Part shown: piece by piece, positions 5,986 to 6,104 of the stretch
How positions within the stretch are numbered: position 1 is the stretch's first letter
Layout of the letters: each line of letters begins with the position of its first letter
Assembly (NCBI GenBank): GCA_903905665.1
Contig: CAIVHJ010000417.1
Location: 1 to 6,104, forward strand
Reading direction: 5' to 3'
Length of the DNA: 6,104 nt
DNA from: an uncultured Phycisphaerales bacterium
GTDB taxonomy: Bacteria; Planctomycetota; Phycisphaerae; UBA1845; CAIVHJ01
Notes under the pieces: model-generated
Told to the model about the DNA's origin: nothing
The model's database searches: none
What the model saw: only the letters and a program-made list of their open reading frames with translations
Program-made: the position numbers and the translations under genes

Positions 5986-6052
5986 AGAGCCGCGCGCGTC
6001 AGCAAGCGGTCTTCAGTCGGTGAACAAACCGCTCCCTTACGGTCGCGGCTCT
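5986..6052. repeat. 67-bp imperfect palindromic intergenic element, upstream of ndk
   Basis: Outer arms AGAGCCGCG (5986-5994) and CGCGGCTCT (6044-6052) are perfect complements, and pairing continues inward with 11 of 16 positions matched (5995-6010 with 6028-6043), ending in AGCGGT/ACCGCT. The 17-base loop holds a small TTCA/TGAA stem. The element has clear ends, no coding capacity and lies about 60 bases upstream of the ndk start. From memory, the CCGCTCCCTTACGGTCGCGG core recurs between genes in planctomycetes and other environmental bacteria (it gives spurious PLPYGRGSD translations), so it is probably a dispersed REP/MITE-like repeat. Any effect on ndk transcription is unknown. Confidence 0.65.
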
Positions 6053-6055
6053 GAT

Positions 6056-6080
6056 AAAACAACGCCGATCGTTGAGTTTT
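6056..6080. terminator. Terminator-like hairpin at the right edge
   Basis: AAAAC+AACG (6056-6064) pairs with CGTT+GTTTT (6070-6073, 6076-6080) across a 5-nt loop, with a 2-nt bulge (GA). The stem ends in A/T runs that would give TTTT when read in either direction. It could end a gene lying right of the window and read leftward, insulating ndk. The stem is short and no such gene is visible. Confidence 0.3.
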
Positions 6081-6104
6081 CTACAAAGCAGTTTTGAATG
6101 ATAA

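Noticed and set aside
5429..6097. Open frame of 222 codons on the plus strand opposite ndk
   Set aside because: It is the antisense shadow of ndk and runs on through the 67-bp palindromic repeat; no ribosome site or domain.

Overview
The window looks like chromosomal DNA of a planctomycete-type bacterium (Planctomycetota). The evidence is the kind of protein it encodes: a secreted protein with stacked carboxypeptidase-regulatory/Ig-like repeats fused to a TlpA-type thioredoxin, and a secreted STN-like protein with a Gly-rich linker and a C-terminal block of a type I associate with this phylum. The intergenic palindromic repeats fit the same picture. This placement is inferred from protein style and memory of the families, not from a marker gene or a search.

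Layout: (1) 2-1936 (+) is the 3' part of the Ig-like/thioredoxin gene, whose true start probably lies left of the window. (2) A two-way terminator hairpin near 1945-1973 separates it from the convergent gene. (3) 2037-2966 (-) is the STN-like secreted protein. (4) 3147-3572 (-) is an all-alpha dUTPase/MazG-like NTP pyrophosphatase. (5) 3573-3810 is an intergenic region holding two inverted REP-like hairpin units. (6) 3811-4521 (-) is a CPBP-family intramembrane protease. (7) A 47-bp divergent spacer carries a TTGACA promoter element. (8) 4569-5234 (+) is an HhH-GPD DNA glycosylase of the MagIII/endonuclease III-like type. (9) 5235-5464 is an intergenic region with a three-armed repeat and a probable ndk terminator. 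(10) 5465-5926 (-) is nucleoside diphosphate kinase (ndk). (11) 5927-6104 holds a 67-bp imperfect palindrome and a second terminator-like hairpin.

Functionally, the two secreted proteins act outside the cytoplasm: one probably in periplasmic thiol redox chemistry or adhesion, the other in an unknown envelope role. The right half carries three genes that touch nucleotide-pool quality and base repair: a dUTPase-like enzyme, a DNA glycosylase, and ndk, which equilibrates (d)NTPs. They are not one operon, since strands alternate and repeats separate them, so the grouping may be accidental. No stretch over 300 bases lacks a gene. No CRISPR array, tRNA, rRNA or transposase was seen. I found no clear new multi-gene system; the most unusual material is the intergenic repeats and the sequence deviations in the glycosylase and thioredoxin domains.
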